A stretch of 64,000 nucleotides of DNA from Hydrotalea sandarakina. GTDB lineage: Bacteria; Bacteroidota; Bacteroidia; Chitinophagales; Chitinophagaceae. Shown piece by piece: positions 27,503 to 34,804 of the stretch. How positions within the stretch are numbered: the first letter of the stretch is position 1; every line of letters begins with the position of its first letter. The stretch is taken from the NCBI RefSeq assembly GCF_003254115.1, contig NZ_QKZV01000005.1:233489-297488 (forward strand), read 5' to 3'. The notes beneath the pieces were generated by a model that was given only the letters and a program-made list of their open reading frames with translations, had not been told where the DNA came from and ran no database searches. The position numbers and the translations under genes are program-made.

Positions 27503-28654
27503 ATGATTAGCTACATACTTATTATCATTTCAGCTATCCTAACTTTATTGTATGCAACGCTAATTTTATTGTACAGAAAATGGTTTTTACAATTACGCCT
27601 ATTTAATTACAATCCATCATTCATTCCCACCACACCATTTAGTATTATTATTCCTGCCCGAAATGAAGCAGCAAATATTGGTAGCTGTTTACAAAGTATT
27701 GCACAACAAAACTACCCGCAACATTTATTTGAAGTAATTGTAATTGATGATTTTTCAACCGACGAAACTTCAGCAATAGTACAACAATGGCAACAACAAT
27801 ACAGCAATATTCGTTTAATGCCTTTAGCCAATGAAATACCCACGGAAAATAACTCATATAAAAAATGGGCCATTGAAAAAGCCATTGAAAAAGCCAATGG
27901 AACATGGATTGTTACTACCGATGCCGATTGTATTGCCAATGCTAATTGGTTGCACAGTTTAGCACAATGCATTGAAGAGAAAAAACCGGTTTTGGTTGTT
28001 GCACCGGTTAGTTTTATTTATTATCCAACCTTGCTTGGAATATTTCAGTATTTAGATTTTTTAAGCTTACAAGGTATTACAGCGGCATCGGTATCAGCAG
28101 GCATTCACAGCATGTGCAATGGTGCTAACTTAGCCTATTTAAAATCGGCTTTTTATACTGTAAATGGATTTAAAGGTATTAACCATATTGCCAGCGGCGA
28201 TGATATGTTGTTAATGAATAAGATTAAACAGCATTTTCCCAACAGCATTGCTTATTTATTTCATCCTAACGCTATTGTATTGACGCAACCTGTATTCAGC
28301 TGGAAGGAATTTTTCAATCAACGTATTCGTTGGGCCAGCAAGGCAGACAAGTATGATGATAAATCAATTTTTTGGGTTTTAGTACTGGTGTACATTTATA
28401 ATTTTATGCTGCTTGTGTTACCCATTTTGGCACTGGTATTTTTAAGTTGGCCATTATTGGTTTGCTGGATTGTTTGTGTTTTTATAAAAACGATTGCCGA
28501 ACTCAGTTTTATGAGGCCTGTTAGCCGCTTTTTTGGAAGTCAGCATTTAAAATGGTTTCCATGGTTACAACCACTACACATTACCTATACCGTTATAGCA
28601 GGATGGCTGGGAAAATTTGGGCATTATGAATGGAAGGGCAGAAGGGTTGTATAA
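27503..28654 (+). CDS. Membrane glycosyltransferase, family 2
   Basis: 383 residues from ATG 27503 (a TTG at 27485 is less likely). One N-terminal membrane helix, then the GT-A domain with FSIIIPARNEAANIGSCLQSI, VIVIDDFSTDETS, TTDADC (DxD-like), and the QRIRWASK (QxxRW) motif characteristic of processive or membrane GT2 enzymes near residue 275, followed by two or three C-terminal helices. Likely transfers sugars to a lipid or polysaccharide at the inner membrane. Sugar donor unknown. Confidence 0.88.
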   Translation: MISYILIIISAILTLLYATLILLYRKWFLQLRLFNYNPSFIPTTPFSIIIPARNEAANIGSCLQSIAQQNYPQHLFEVIVIDDFSTDETSAIVQQWQQQYSNIRLMPLANEIPTENNSYKKWAIEKAIEKANGTWIVTTDADCIANANWLHSLAQCIEEKKPVLVVAPVSFIYYPTLLGIFQYLDFLSLQGITAASVSAGIHSMCNGANLAYLKSAFYTVNGFKGINHIASGDDMLLMNKIKQHFPNSIAYLFHPNAIVLTQPVFSWKEFFNQRIRWASKADKYDDKSIFWVLVLVYIYNFMLLVLPILALVFLSWPLLVCWIVCVFIKTIAELSFMRPVSRFFGSQHLKWFPWLQPLHITYTVIAGWLGKFGHYEWKGRRVV

Positions 28655-28657
28655 ATC

Positions 28658-28774
28658 TTATTTCCTTGCCAACAAGCGCTTCTTTTTTTCCGGAAATCCG
28701 GCATAAAGAATTAAAACTACTAAGGATAACAGCACTAATGGCAAAAACAAAAAATTTTTTATTGCATGGAACAT
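28658..28774 (-). CDS. Small basic single-pass membrane protein (38 aa)
   Basis: A 38-residue frame from ATG 28774 to a stop at 28658, 3 nt after the GT2 gene on the opposite strand. It has a hydrophobic segment of about 20 residues, then GFPEKKKRLLARK, a positively charged tail. This single-helix design is common in real small membrane proteins. Conservation is untested. Confidence 0.42.
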   Translation of the reverse strand: MFHAIKNFLFLPLVLLSLVVLILYAGFPEKKKRLLARK

Positions 28775-28899
28775 ATTGGTCAATATTTAAGTGAACAATA
28801 CCGGCAAATCAACTTTTACAAACAATAAGACCAATTGCCGAAAAAAATGTTTAACTATATTGCTTCAATTAATTTTGAAATTAGCAAGTAAACCCCAAA

Positions 28900-30012
28900 A
28901 TGGCCGCATCAATAGGTAAACGCATAAAAAATTTCGGTCAATTAATGTTGCAACACAAAAGCATGAGTATTGGTGTTACTATCATTACCATAGCTTTATT
29001 GATTGCCATTTTTGCCTATGTTCTTGCGCCAGACAATAGTACCAATGCCAATCGTATGATACCTGAAATTGGCAGTAAACCTCCCGGATTTAGCATTCAA
29101 CTTTTAAAATTGCCTTTACATAAAACAAATGAAAAAACGAGCGGATTTATAAACGGCTTGAAGTTTTTTTTAAATGGGAAGACCGATAGATTTAATTACA
29201 TTCCCATTACTGCATACACAACTCGAAATGGCCAACTATATGCCCAAAAATATGTTGGCGATGGTGTAGAACAACCCATACAATTTCCGTTAAATCAACT
29301 TCCCCAACAATTTATAACAAAAGCTACTTTTTATTTAGGTACCGATACTTTTGGCAGAGATATTTTAAGCCGTTTACTTATTGGCACCCGTATTAGTTTG
29401 GCTGTTGGATTAATAGCCGTAGTAATTTCATTAACCATAGGCATTTTATTGGGCTTAATGGCCGGCTATTTTGGTGGAAAAACCGATGCTGCTATTATGT
29501 GGCTGATTAATGTAATTTGGAGTATTCCCACCATATTATTGGTTTTTGCCGTTACATTGGTATTAGGTAAAGGTTTTTGGCAAGTATTTATTGCAGTGGG
29601 CTTAACCATGTGGGTAAATGTGGCGCGTATGGTACGTGGGCAAACCATGGCAGTGAAACAACTGGATTATATTACTGCTGCCAAAGTTTTAGGATACAGT
29701 AATAGTCGCATATTATTGAAACATGTTTTACCCAATATTGCAGCACCGGTAATGGTTATTGCAGCAAATAACTTTGCAGGAGCTATTGTAATTGAAGCGG
29801 GATTAAGTTTTTTAGGCATAGGCATTCAACCCCCGCAACCCAGTTGGGGATTGATGATGAAAGAAAACTACAATTTCATTATTACCCATCAACCCGCATT
29901 GGCTTTAGCCCCCGGTATTGCCATTATGCTATTGGTAGTAGGCTTTAATTTATTAGGCAATGGGCTAAGCGATATTTTGAATGTACCCGGTAGTGTTAGA
30001 ATCGGCAATTGA
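28900..30012 (+). CDS. ABC transporter permease (DppC/OppC type)
   Basis: 370 residues. After the first membrane helix comes a periplasmic region of about 100 residues, then five helices with the conserved LGTDTFGRDILSRLLIGTRIS motif and the EAA loop AAKVLGYSNSRILLKHVLPN that contacts the ATPase. Length fits Bacteroidota DppC-like permeases. No DppB partner, ATPase or binding protein is encoded nearby, so its transporter is assembled from dispersed genes. Its last 48 nt overlap the convergent O-antigen ligase gene. The presumed substrate is peptides. Confidence 0.88.
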   Translation: MAASIGKRIKNFGQLMLQHKSMSIGVTIITIALLIAIFAYVLAPDNSTNANRMIPEIGSKPPGFSIQLLKLPLHKTNEKTSGFINGLKFFLNGKTDRFNYIPITAYTTRNGQLYAQKYVGDGVEQPIQFPLNQLPQQFITKATFYLGTDTFGRDILSRLLIGTRISLAVGLIAVVISLTIGILLGLMAGYFGGKTDAAIMWLINVIWSIPTILLVFAVTLVLGKGFWQVFIAVGLTMWVNVARMVRGQTMAVKQLDYITAAKVLGYSNSRILLKHVLPNIAAPVMVIAANNFAGAIVIEAGLSFLGIGIQPPQPSWGLMMKENYNFIITHQPALALAPGIAIMLLVVGFNLLGNGLSDILNVPGSVRIGN

Positions 30013-31452
30013 TTGTTGTTCTTGCTTTAATTGTTTGGATAGTAATATTAACATTCCTAAGCACAACCAAAATATGCTGCCAATTTTATCTGTTTCAATT
30101 AAGTCGCTCAAAAAATTTAAAGTACCCACCATGGCAATAATTACGCCTGTTGTTAATGCGGTAATTGCCCAAAATTTGCTTTGCAGATGAATGTATAAAT
30201 ATTGGGAATATCCCAACATGGCAATGTATAAACACAAAAAAATTAATAAACCGGGCACCCCTTGCTCTAAGGCAGTTAATAGGAAATAATTGTGTACAGA
30301 TGAGTGTTCCGGATTACCGCTTACCCAAGTTTTAAAACCACTATTAGCATACCCTTTATAAAAATTGTAAAAATTGTTAGGGCCAAAACCGGTAATGGGT
30401 TTTTCAATAACCATATTTGTTCCGGCTACCCAGCGGTAAATACGCTCTGCATTCGAAACATCTTTCATAGCAATCGTAGCTTTTAAATGTGCTTCAAAGT
30501 TGGTATGAAAAATGGTATGTTGATAATCGGGCTCAAATTGTAAATATTTATTTTGCATCACTAAACTCAAAGCCGTTACCGTTAGTAATATTCCCAAAGC
30601 AATTAATGATGGCCAAAGTAATTTTTTATAAATGATAAATGCCATACCCAAACCTATTAAAGCAGCCAACCAAGCTCCACGTGAATATGATAGAATTAAA
30701 CCAATTATCATAACTATTAATGAAACGAATAACCATTTTTTTAATTGATTGGTTTTGGGTGTTAAAAACCACATGGCTATTGCCATAGGCATTATGCAAA
30801 CCAACATTGCCGAATAATCAACATGATTTCGAAAAAAAGGGGAAAGCATTTTTTTAATTCCCTCAAAACTAAATCCATACCCAGCATGCCTAATAATGGC
30901 TTGTATAACCACAAACAGCATGGGTATTAATAAGCACAATACAAGCTTTTTTAGTTGTTGTTGAGTATGCACTAAAATATTAGGCAACAACACAAAAGGA
31001 ATAATAAACCAGCTTTTAGCCAATAAAAACTTAACTGATAATAAAATATTTTGAGAATAGATACAAGCTATGGCAATCCATGCTATATGTATGGCTAAAA
31101 TCAAAAGCAAAGGATGTTTGTATACATGATTTGGAATAACGGTTGGATGGAATAACCACTTAAAAAAAAACAATCCTGTTATAATCATCATGATTGCTTC
31201 GTCCGGAAAATCGAGTGATAAAGATGAGGTAACACCCCATTCGGTTGACAAAGGCAATAAACAAATTAATAACCAAAACAAATATTGTGTGTGAAACACA
31301 ACTATATTCATTAATGGCCGAATAAGCAATAATAAAAGCGGGACAATCCAAATAATGGGTTGTTGTAATACAATACCCACAACCAAAGCGGCAAACCACG
31401 TTAGTATAATTACAATAAACTGATTTTTTACATATAAATTCAGTAATCGCAT
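29965..31452 (-). CDS. O-antigen ligase / Wzy-like polymerase family protein
   Basis: 495 residues with about ten to twelve membrane helices and a large external loop in the second half (about residues 300-390) carrying the GFGPNNFYNFYKGY and NPEHSSVHNYFLLTALEQGVPG motifs of the Wzy_C/O-antigen ligase family. It may join polysaccharide to a lipid carrier or polymerise repeat units. It shares one base with the end of the Wzz-like gene (stop/start TAATG), so the two are coupled. Its C-terminal 16 codons lie opposite the end of the permease gene. Confidence 0.85.
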   Translation of the reverse strand: MRLLNLYVKNQFIVIILTWFAALVVGIVLQQPIIWIVPLLLLLIRPLMNIVVFHTQYLFWLLICLLPLSTEWGVTSSLSLDFPDEAIMMIITGLFFFKWLFHPTVIPNHVYKHPLLLILAIHIAWIAIACIYSQNILLSVKFLLAKSWFIIPFVLLPNILVHTQQQLKKLVLCLLIPMLFVVIQAIIRHAGYGFSFEGIKKMLSPFFRNHVDYSAMLVCIMPMAIAMWFLTPKTNQLKKWLFVSLIVMIIGLILSYSRGAWLAALIGLGMAFIIYKKLLWPSLIALGILLTVTALSLVMQNKYLQFEPDYQHTIFHTNFEAHLKATIAMKDVSNAERIYRWVAGTNMVIEKPITGFGPNNFYNFYKGYANSGFKTWVSGNPEHSSVHNYFLLTALEQGVPGLLIFLCLYIAMLGYSQYLYIHLQSKFWAITALTTGVIIAMVGTLNFLSDLIETDKIGSIFWLCLGMLILLSKQLKQEQQSIADSNTTGYIQNIA

Positions 31453-32300
31453 TACTCCCCTTTGTTACGATAATAAAGCAATACTCCGCTAGTTGCAATA
31501 ACAAAGCTAATACAAGCTACGGCAATTAATACCAATATGGGTTTGGGTTTATCGGGCTTAACAGCTGGCGTAGCATATTGTACAACATACAATCCCGGGG
31601 CAACATTTTGAATAGCCAACTGCAAATCGCTTAAATTTTTTTGATATTGTGCCAATTGTTGCAGATAAGTCTGCTCGGTAATTTGTTGAGCAGTAGCATT
31701 AGTGTTTGTTTGCTTAGATAACAAGCTAAGTTGTTGCTGCAAATTTGCTATTTGATTTTTGATTGCATTATAGGTTTTTTCATAATTATTCAACCACAAA
31801 CTTTCTTCACTTTGTTTTAAAAACAATACAGCCGCATTGGCAATAGCAGTGGCTTGTATATTGCTTTTATCCCATACACTTATTTCAAGCTGATTATTTT
31901 CGTTCTTTTTAAATTCAATATTTTTTTTCAATAATTGTTTAGCCTTAAAACGGTTTACACTGGCATTCATTTCATTTAGCGCATAGTAATTAGCCAAATT
32001 AAAACTATCAGTTAAACGAAAATACAGCGTGTCTAACTTAGCCATTCCATACAATAAATCTAAATCATCATTGTTACCAAAGTAAGAATATAGGCGTTGT
32101 AAATTATTATATGCGGCTCGTTCTTTATCAGCCAATTCAGGATTAGAAGGCAATACAATGGCAGTAGCTTTATAATATTTAGGCACCAATAGCAAGGTGA
32201 TACTTGCAATAATGAGTGATAAAACAACAACCGTAATAATTTTAAATTTATGCAAGCCAATCATTCGGAAAACATCGGCTAAATTAAAAGAATCGGGCAT
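31452..32300 (-). CDS. Wzz-type chain-length determinant / lipopolysaccharide biosynthesis protein
   Basis: 282 residues with the two-helix Wzz topology: first membrane segment at about residues 17-35, a long periplasmic coiled-coil region (NLQQQLSLLSKQ..., about 150-220), and the second membrane segment at about 250-272 following a Pro-rich PDKPKP stretch. No C-terminal kinase domain. Wzz-like proteins set polysaccharide chain length, which fits the adjacent ligase/polymerase. Confidence 0.85.
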   Translation of the reverse strand: MPDSFNLADVFRMIGLHKFKIITVVVLSLIIASITLLLVPKYYKATAIVLPSNPELADKERAAYNNLQRLYSYFGNNDDLDLLYGMAKLDTLYFRLTDSFNLANYYALNEMNASVNRFKAKQLLKKNIEFKKNENNQLEISVWDKSNIQATAIANAAVLFLKQSEESLWLNNYEKTYNAIKNQIANLQQQLSLLSKQTNTNATAQQITEQTYLQQLAQYQKNLSDLQLAIQNVAPGLYVVQYATPAVKPDKPKPILVLIAVACISFVIATSGVLLYYRNKGE

Positions 32301-32333
32301 AGATATTGTTTAAACAGTTATTGTATTGAATCA

Positions 32334-32801
32334 CTATTGGTCAACCACTACATTACGGCTAAAACTTTCTTCCAACGAAATAAAGGTTTCAGTGCGTTCA
32401 ATACCCTTTATATTTTGCAATTTATCATGTAAAACAAAGCGCAGTTGTTGAATGTCTTTCGTAACAATTTCTGCGAACATACTATAATTACCGGTGGTGT
32501 AGTTCAGTCGTACAATTTCAGGAATAGATCGCAATTCTTTGGCAACAGCATCATAAAGCGAGCTTTTTTCTAAGTATATGCCTATAAAGGCAATCACATC
32601 ATAACCTAAAGCTTTTAAATCAACGGCTAACTTTCTTCCTTTCACAATATTTTGCTCTTCCAGTTTCTTAATGCGAACATGGATGGTACCACCGGAAACA
32701 AATAACTTTTTCCCTAAATCGGCATAGGAAATTTCAGCATCTTCCATCATTGCCTGTATAATTTGTAAATCGAGTTTGTCAAGATTTAATTTAAGGCTCA
32801 T
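32334..32801 (-). CDS. Lrp/AsnC family transcriptional regulator
   Basis: 155 residues. N-terminal helix-turn-helix (LDLQIIQAMMEDAEISYADLG...SGGTIHVRIKKLEEQNIVKG, about residues 10-55) and C-terminal RAM domain (from about residue 68, with VRLNYTTGNYSMFAEI). Family members are octameric regulators that sense amino acids. Target genes are unknown; the gene lies just before the Wzz-like gene and just upstream of the RNA gene on the other strand. Confidence 0.9.
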   Translation of the reverse strand: MSLKLNLDKLDLQIIQAMMEDAEISYADLGKKLFVSGGTIHVRIKKLEEQNIVKGRKLAVDLKALGYDVIAFIGIYLEKSSLYDAVAKELRSIPEIVRLNYTTGNYSMFAEIVTKDIQQLRFVLHDKLQNIKGIERTETFISLEESFSRNVVVDQ

Positions 32802-32914
32802 ATTGCAGTTGATTTTTAAATAAATTTAATTAAACAATAAAAATAATGAACATTTTCTAAATTTTTAAAAATATTGTTGATTTATTTTTAAATAATGGGC
32901 AAATCTGTTTAATA

Positions 32915-32943
32915 TTGTGCTGTCAATAACAAAAATATAGTTC
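32915..32943 (+). promoter_or_regulatory. Promoter-like sequence for the tRNA-like RNA
   Basis: TTG at 32915-32917 and TATAGTTC at 32936-32943 (6 of 6 or 5 of 6 core positions of TAnnTTTG except a final C) with 18-nt spacing. A start about 7 nt downstream would fall at 32950-32951, exactly the base of the acceptor-like stem. Confidence 0.45.
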
Positions 32944-32950
32944 TTTATAC

Positions 32951-33112
32951 TGTGGGGTGATGAAACTTTTGGCAGACATGCCCTCTCGTCTCGGGGGTGA
33001 GGACAAAAGGATAAACGTAACATAGAGCCTTTCGCAAGAAAGACCGGGGTTGACCACCGGACTTTGTGTTATAGCTAACTTCCTCGTGTAGGTTCGACTC
33101 CTACCCCTACAG
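32951..33112 (+). ncRNA. tRNA-like structured RNA with a giant variable arm
   Basis: A 162-nt RNA that folds on a type II tRNA plan. Acceptor: TGTGGGG (32951-32957) with CCCTACA (33105-33111), then G33112. D-arm: ATG (32960-32962) / CAT (32977-32979), loop with TTGGCAGA as in tRNA-Leu. Anticodon-like hairpin: CCCTC / GGGGG (32981-32985, 32993-32997), loop TCGTCTC. Variable arm: GAGGA / TCCTC (32999-33003, 33081-33085), its loop of 77 nt holding an 11-bp stem (33017-33027 / 33062-33072) with two hairpins, one with a GCAA tetraloop. T-arm: GTAGG TTCGACT CCTAC (33088-33104). No CCA is encoded. The loop lacks U33 and no usual anticodon can be read. A clear terminator follows. Function unknown; I found no matching family by memory. 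Confidence 0.7.
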
Positions 33113-33139
33113 CTCTCTCTAATTCTCATGTGCATTTGG

Positions 33140-33171
33140 GCCTTCGGAGTTTTTACTTTGAAGGCTTTTTT
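33140..33171 (+). terminator. Rho-independent terminator of the tRNA-like RNA
   Basis: GCCTTC (33140-33145) pairs with GAAGGC (33160-33165), with an inner AGT/ACT pairing, followed by six T. The T-run is on the plus strand only, so it belongs to the upstream RNA and not to the convergent sulfotransferase gene. Confidence 0.8.
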
Positions 33172-33194
33172 GTGCCGCAATGCAATCGTTACAT

Positions 33195-34253
33195 TTATTT
33201 ACATGCCTGCATGGCTTTGTCCCGCAGTGCTTCATAGACAAACATACATGCTTTTAATAAACTATCATCAATTTTTTCTTTAACAGGAAAATTAGCATTT
33301 TTAAATATAAGTGTTGATTGTTTTATAGGTATTTCTATTCGCTTTAATAAGTGTTGAAATTGCTCGGCATTATGGATAGATAAATCTTCATAACAAATGG
33401 GCACTGCATTATTTCCTACTAAGCTTAAAACTCTTTCATAATAGTTTTTCCAACAAACCAGCCAATAGTTAATATCTTCTATAGAAAACTGTTGCAAAAT
33501 ATTGTATTGATGATCATTCCAAATAAATGGTTTATGACCCATTCCAAATTCATAATGCCCCAACCAATTCATGTATTTTAACACAAACCCATTTTGCTTT
33601 TGCATTTGGGTAAAATGTTTATGCTGCTTTAATAAAGAAAAGGCATGTGCAACCGGCAACCGAAAAGGTATAACAAATGTTGCTTGTGGCATATTTGCCA
33701 TTAGCGCCGGCAATCGCAATAATTGATTATTATTTTTCGATAAATAACGTTTAGCATTATTGGTAGTATTGGAATTTAATAATACATGTTTTATGAACAA
33801 CTGAAATTTTTGAAGCACTTCATTATTGGGTTCATGTGGCACTAAAAAACTTTTCCGGATATAATCATTCCCACAAAAACATTTCCAAAAAATTTCTTCA
33901 AAAGCCTCAGGACTGTTAATACTAACCATAATTCCATCAGCATGCGCTCTCTCTTTTTCTTCAACAGTTTTGTTTTTTTGAACTTTCATTTTACTCCATA
34001 CGCCCGGCATTAACACAAATGGCATATCGTTGTAGGTTAAGCAGGTAAAACTTTCCGTTTCATATAGTGCACGCATTAGTATGGTAGTGCCACTACGTGC
34101 AAGGCCTGTTACAATAACAGCATTTTCAGAATTTGCGAATTTATTTTTTTGAAATGCAGTTTCCCAATCAAAACTTAATTCCATTACGCTTTTATTGCCC
34201 AATGCTATTTGATGTAATATTTTGCTACTAAGCGAATAGTTGAAGTCGTACAT
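33195..34253 (-). CDS. Sulfotransferase family protein
   Basis: 352 residues. The N-terminal VIVTGLARSGTTILMRAL motif (about residue 44) is the PAPS 5'-phosphosulfate-binding loop of cytosolic-type sulfotransferases; FVIPFRLPVAHAFSLL near residue 177 fits the 3'-phosphate-binding region. It should transfer sulfate from PAPS to a hydroxyl or amine acceptor. It is the last gene of the five-gene unit beginning with APS kinase, which supplies PAPS. Its start overlaps the upstream membrane-protein gene by 26 nt, so translation is coupled. Acceptor unknown. Confidence 0.82.
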   Translation of the reverse strand: MYDFNYSLSSKILHQIALGNKSVMELSFDWETAFQKNKFANSENAVIVTGLARSGTTILMRALYETESFTCLTYNDMPFVLMPGVWSKMKVQKNKTVEEKERAHADGIMVSINSPEAFEEIFWKCFCGNDYIRKSFLVPHEPNNEVLQKFQLFIKHVLLNSNTTNNAKRYLSKNNNQLLRLPALMANMPQATFVIPFRLPVAHAFSLLKQHKHFTQMQKQNGFVLKYMNWLGHYEFGMGHKPFIWNDHQYNILQQFSIEDINYWLVCWKNYYERVLSLVGNNAVPICYEDLSIHNAEQFQHLLKRIEIPIKQSTLIFKNANFPVKEKIDDSLLKACMFVYEALRDKAMQACK

Positions 34254-34620
34254 ACATTTTTTTAGCTAGATAATAAACAATAAATGCAATAATTGAAACT
34301 AGAAATGCTCGAAAACTAATGAGATATGCAAACCAATGAATAGAGGGAAAAATTTGATTGATAGCCATTAATATAAGCAAAAAGGCACCTATTAATATTG
34401 TCAATAACAAAAGCAGGATAAGGCTATTTTTAAATAAACGAATAGCATATCCTAAAATAAATTGTTGCTTATAATTGTCTGAACATTTAGCAAACCTTGC
34501 AAAAACCGTAAAAAGTTTTGAATAACAACGTATAGAGGATTTTAAGTAACGAGCAAAAGGAAATTGTTCAGCAGCGGCATACAGCCCAATAAACCATAGG
34601 AATAATACAAAATCGTTCAT
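34228..34620 (-). CDS. Small membrane protein of the sulfation operon, function unknown
   Basis: 130 residues. A hydrophobic N-terminal segment (FVLFLWFIGLYAAA), a basic middle part, and two strong helices (about residues 62-85 and 95-120) ending in a basic tail. No family recognised. It starts at ATG 34620, sharing ATGA with the stop of the 58-residue gene before it, and overlaps the sulfotransferase gene by 26 nt. This tight packing implies coordinated synthesis with the sulfotransferase. Confidence 0.65.
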   Translation of the reverse strand: MNDFVLFLWFIGLYAAAEQFPFARYLKSSIRCYSKLFTVFARFAKCSDNYKQQFILGYAIRLFKNSLILLLLLTILIGAFLLILMAINQIFPSIHWFAYLISFRAFLVSIIAFIVYYLAKKMYVRLQLFA

Positions 34621-34793
34621 TTAGTGGTTGTATGGGTTGTGTTATCGGTATTAGATTTTCCTTTAAATTTCTTAATCAGGCGTTTAATAGGATACCAAAC
34701 AATAGCAAACAATGCCATAAAAAAGGATATTAAAATTCCTATTATTACCGATAGTGCTCCGCCGTCCATACCCGGCCCAATGTAGTTAAGCAT
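34617..34793 (-). CDS. Small membrane protein of the sulfation operon (58 aa)
   Basis: 58 residues starting MLNYIGPGMDGGALSV, then one membrane helix (about 15-34), then WYPIKRLIKKFKG and a Thr/Lys-rich polar tail. The stop codon overlaps the next start as ATGA. It lies 11 nt downstream of the arylsulfotransferase-like gene, so it is read on the same transcript. Short proteins with a Gly-rich start and a W-Y-P-I-K-R-type tail may be conserved partners in such loci, but I cannot verify this. Confidence 0.6.
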   Translation of the reverse strand: MLNYIGPGMDGGALSVIIGILISFFMALFAIVWYPIKRLIKKFKGKSNTDNTTHTTTK

Positions 34794-34804
34794 ATACCAA
34801 GAAT

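Noticed and set aside
32950..33112. tmRNA, tRNA with a group I intron, or normal tRNA as an explanation of the RNA
   Set aside because: About 160 nt is far shorter than tmRNA (about 350) and lacks its 5' pattern and tag frame. An intron of about 75 nt is too small for group I and does not sit in the anticodon loop. A normal tRNA would not need the variable-arm insert and would have U33.
32923..33180. 85-codon minus-strand reading frame across the RNA gene
   Set aside because: It is an antisense shadow of the structured tRNA-like RNA and its terminator, with an Arg/Ser-rich, featureless product.
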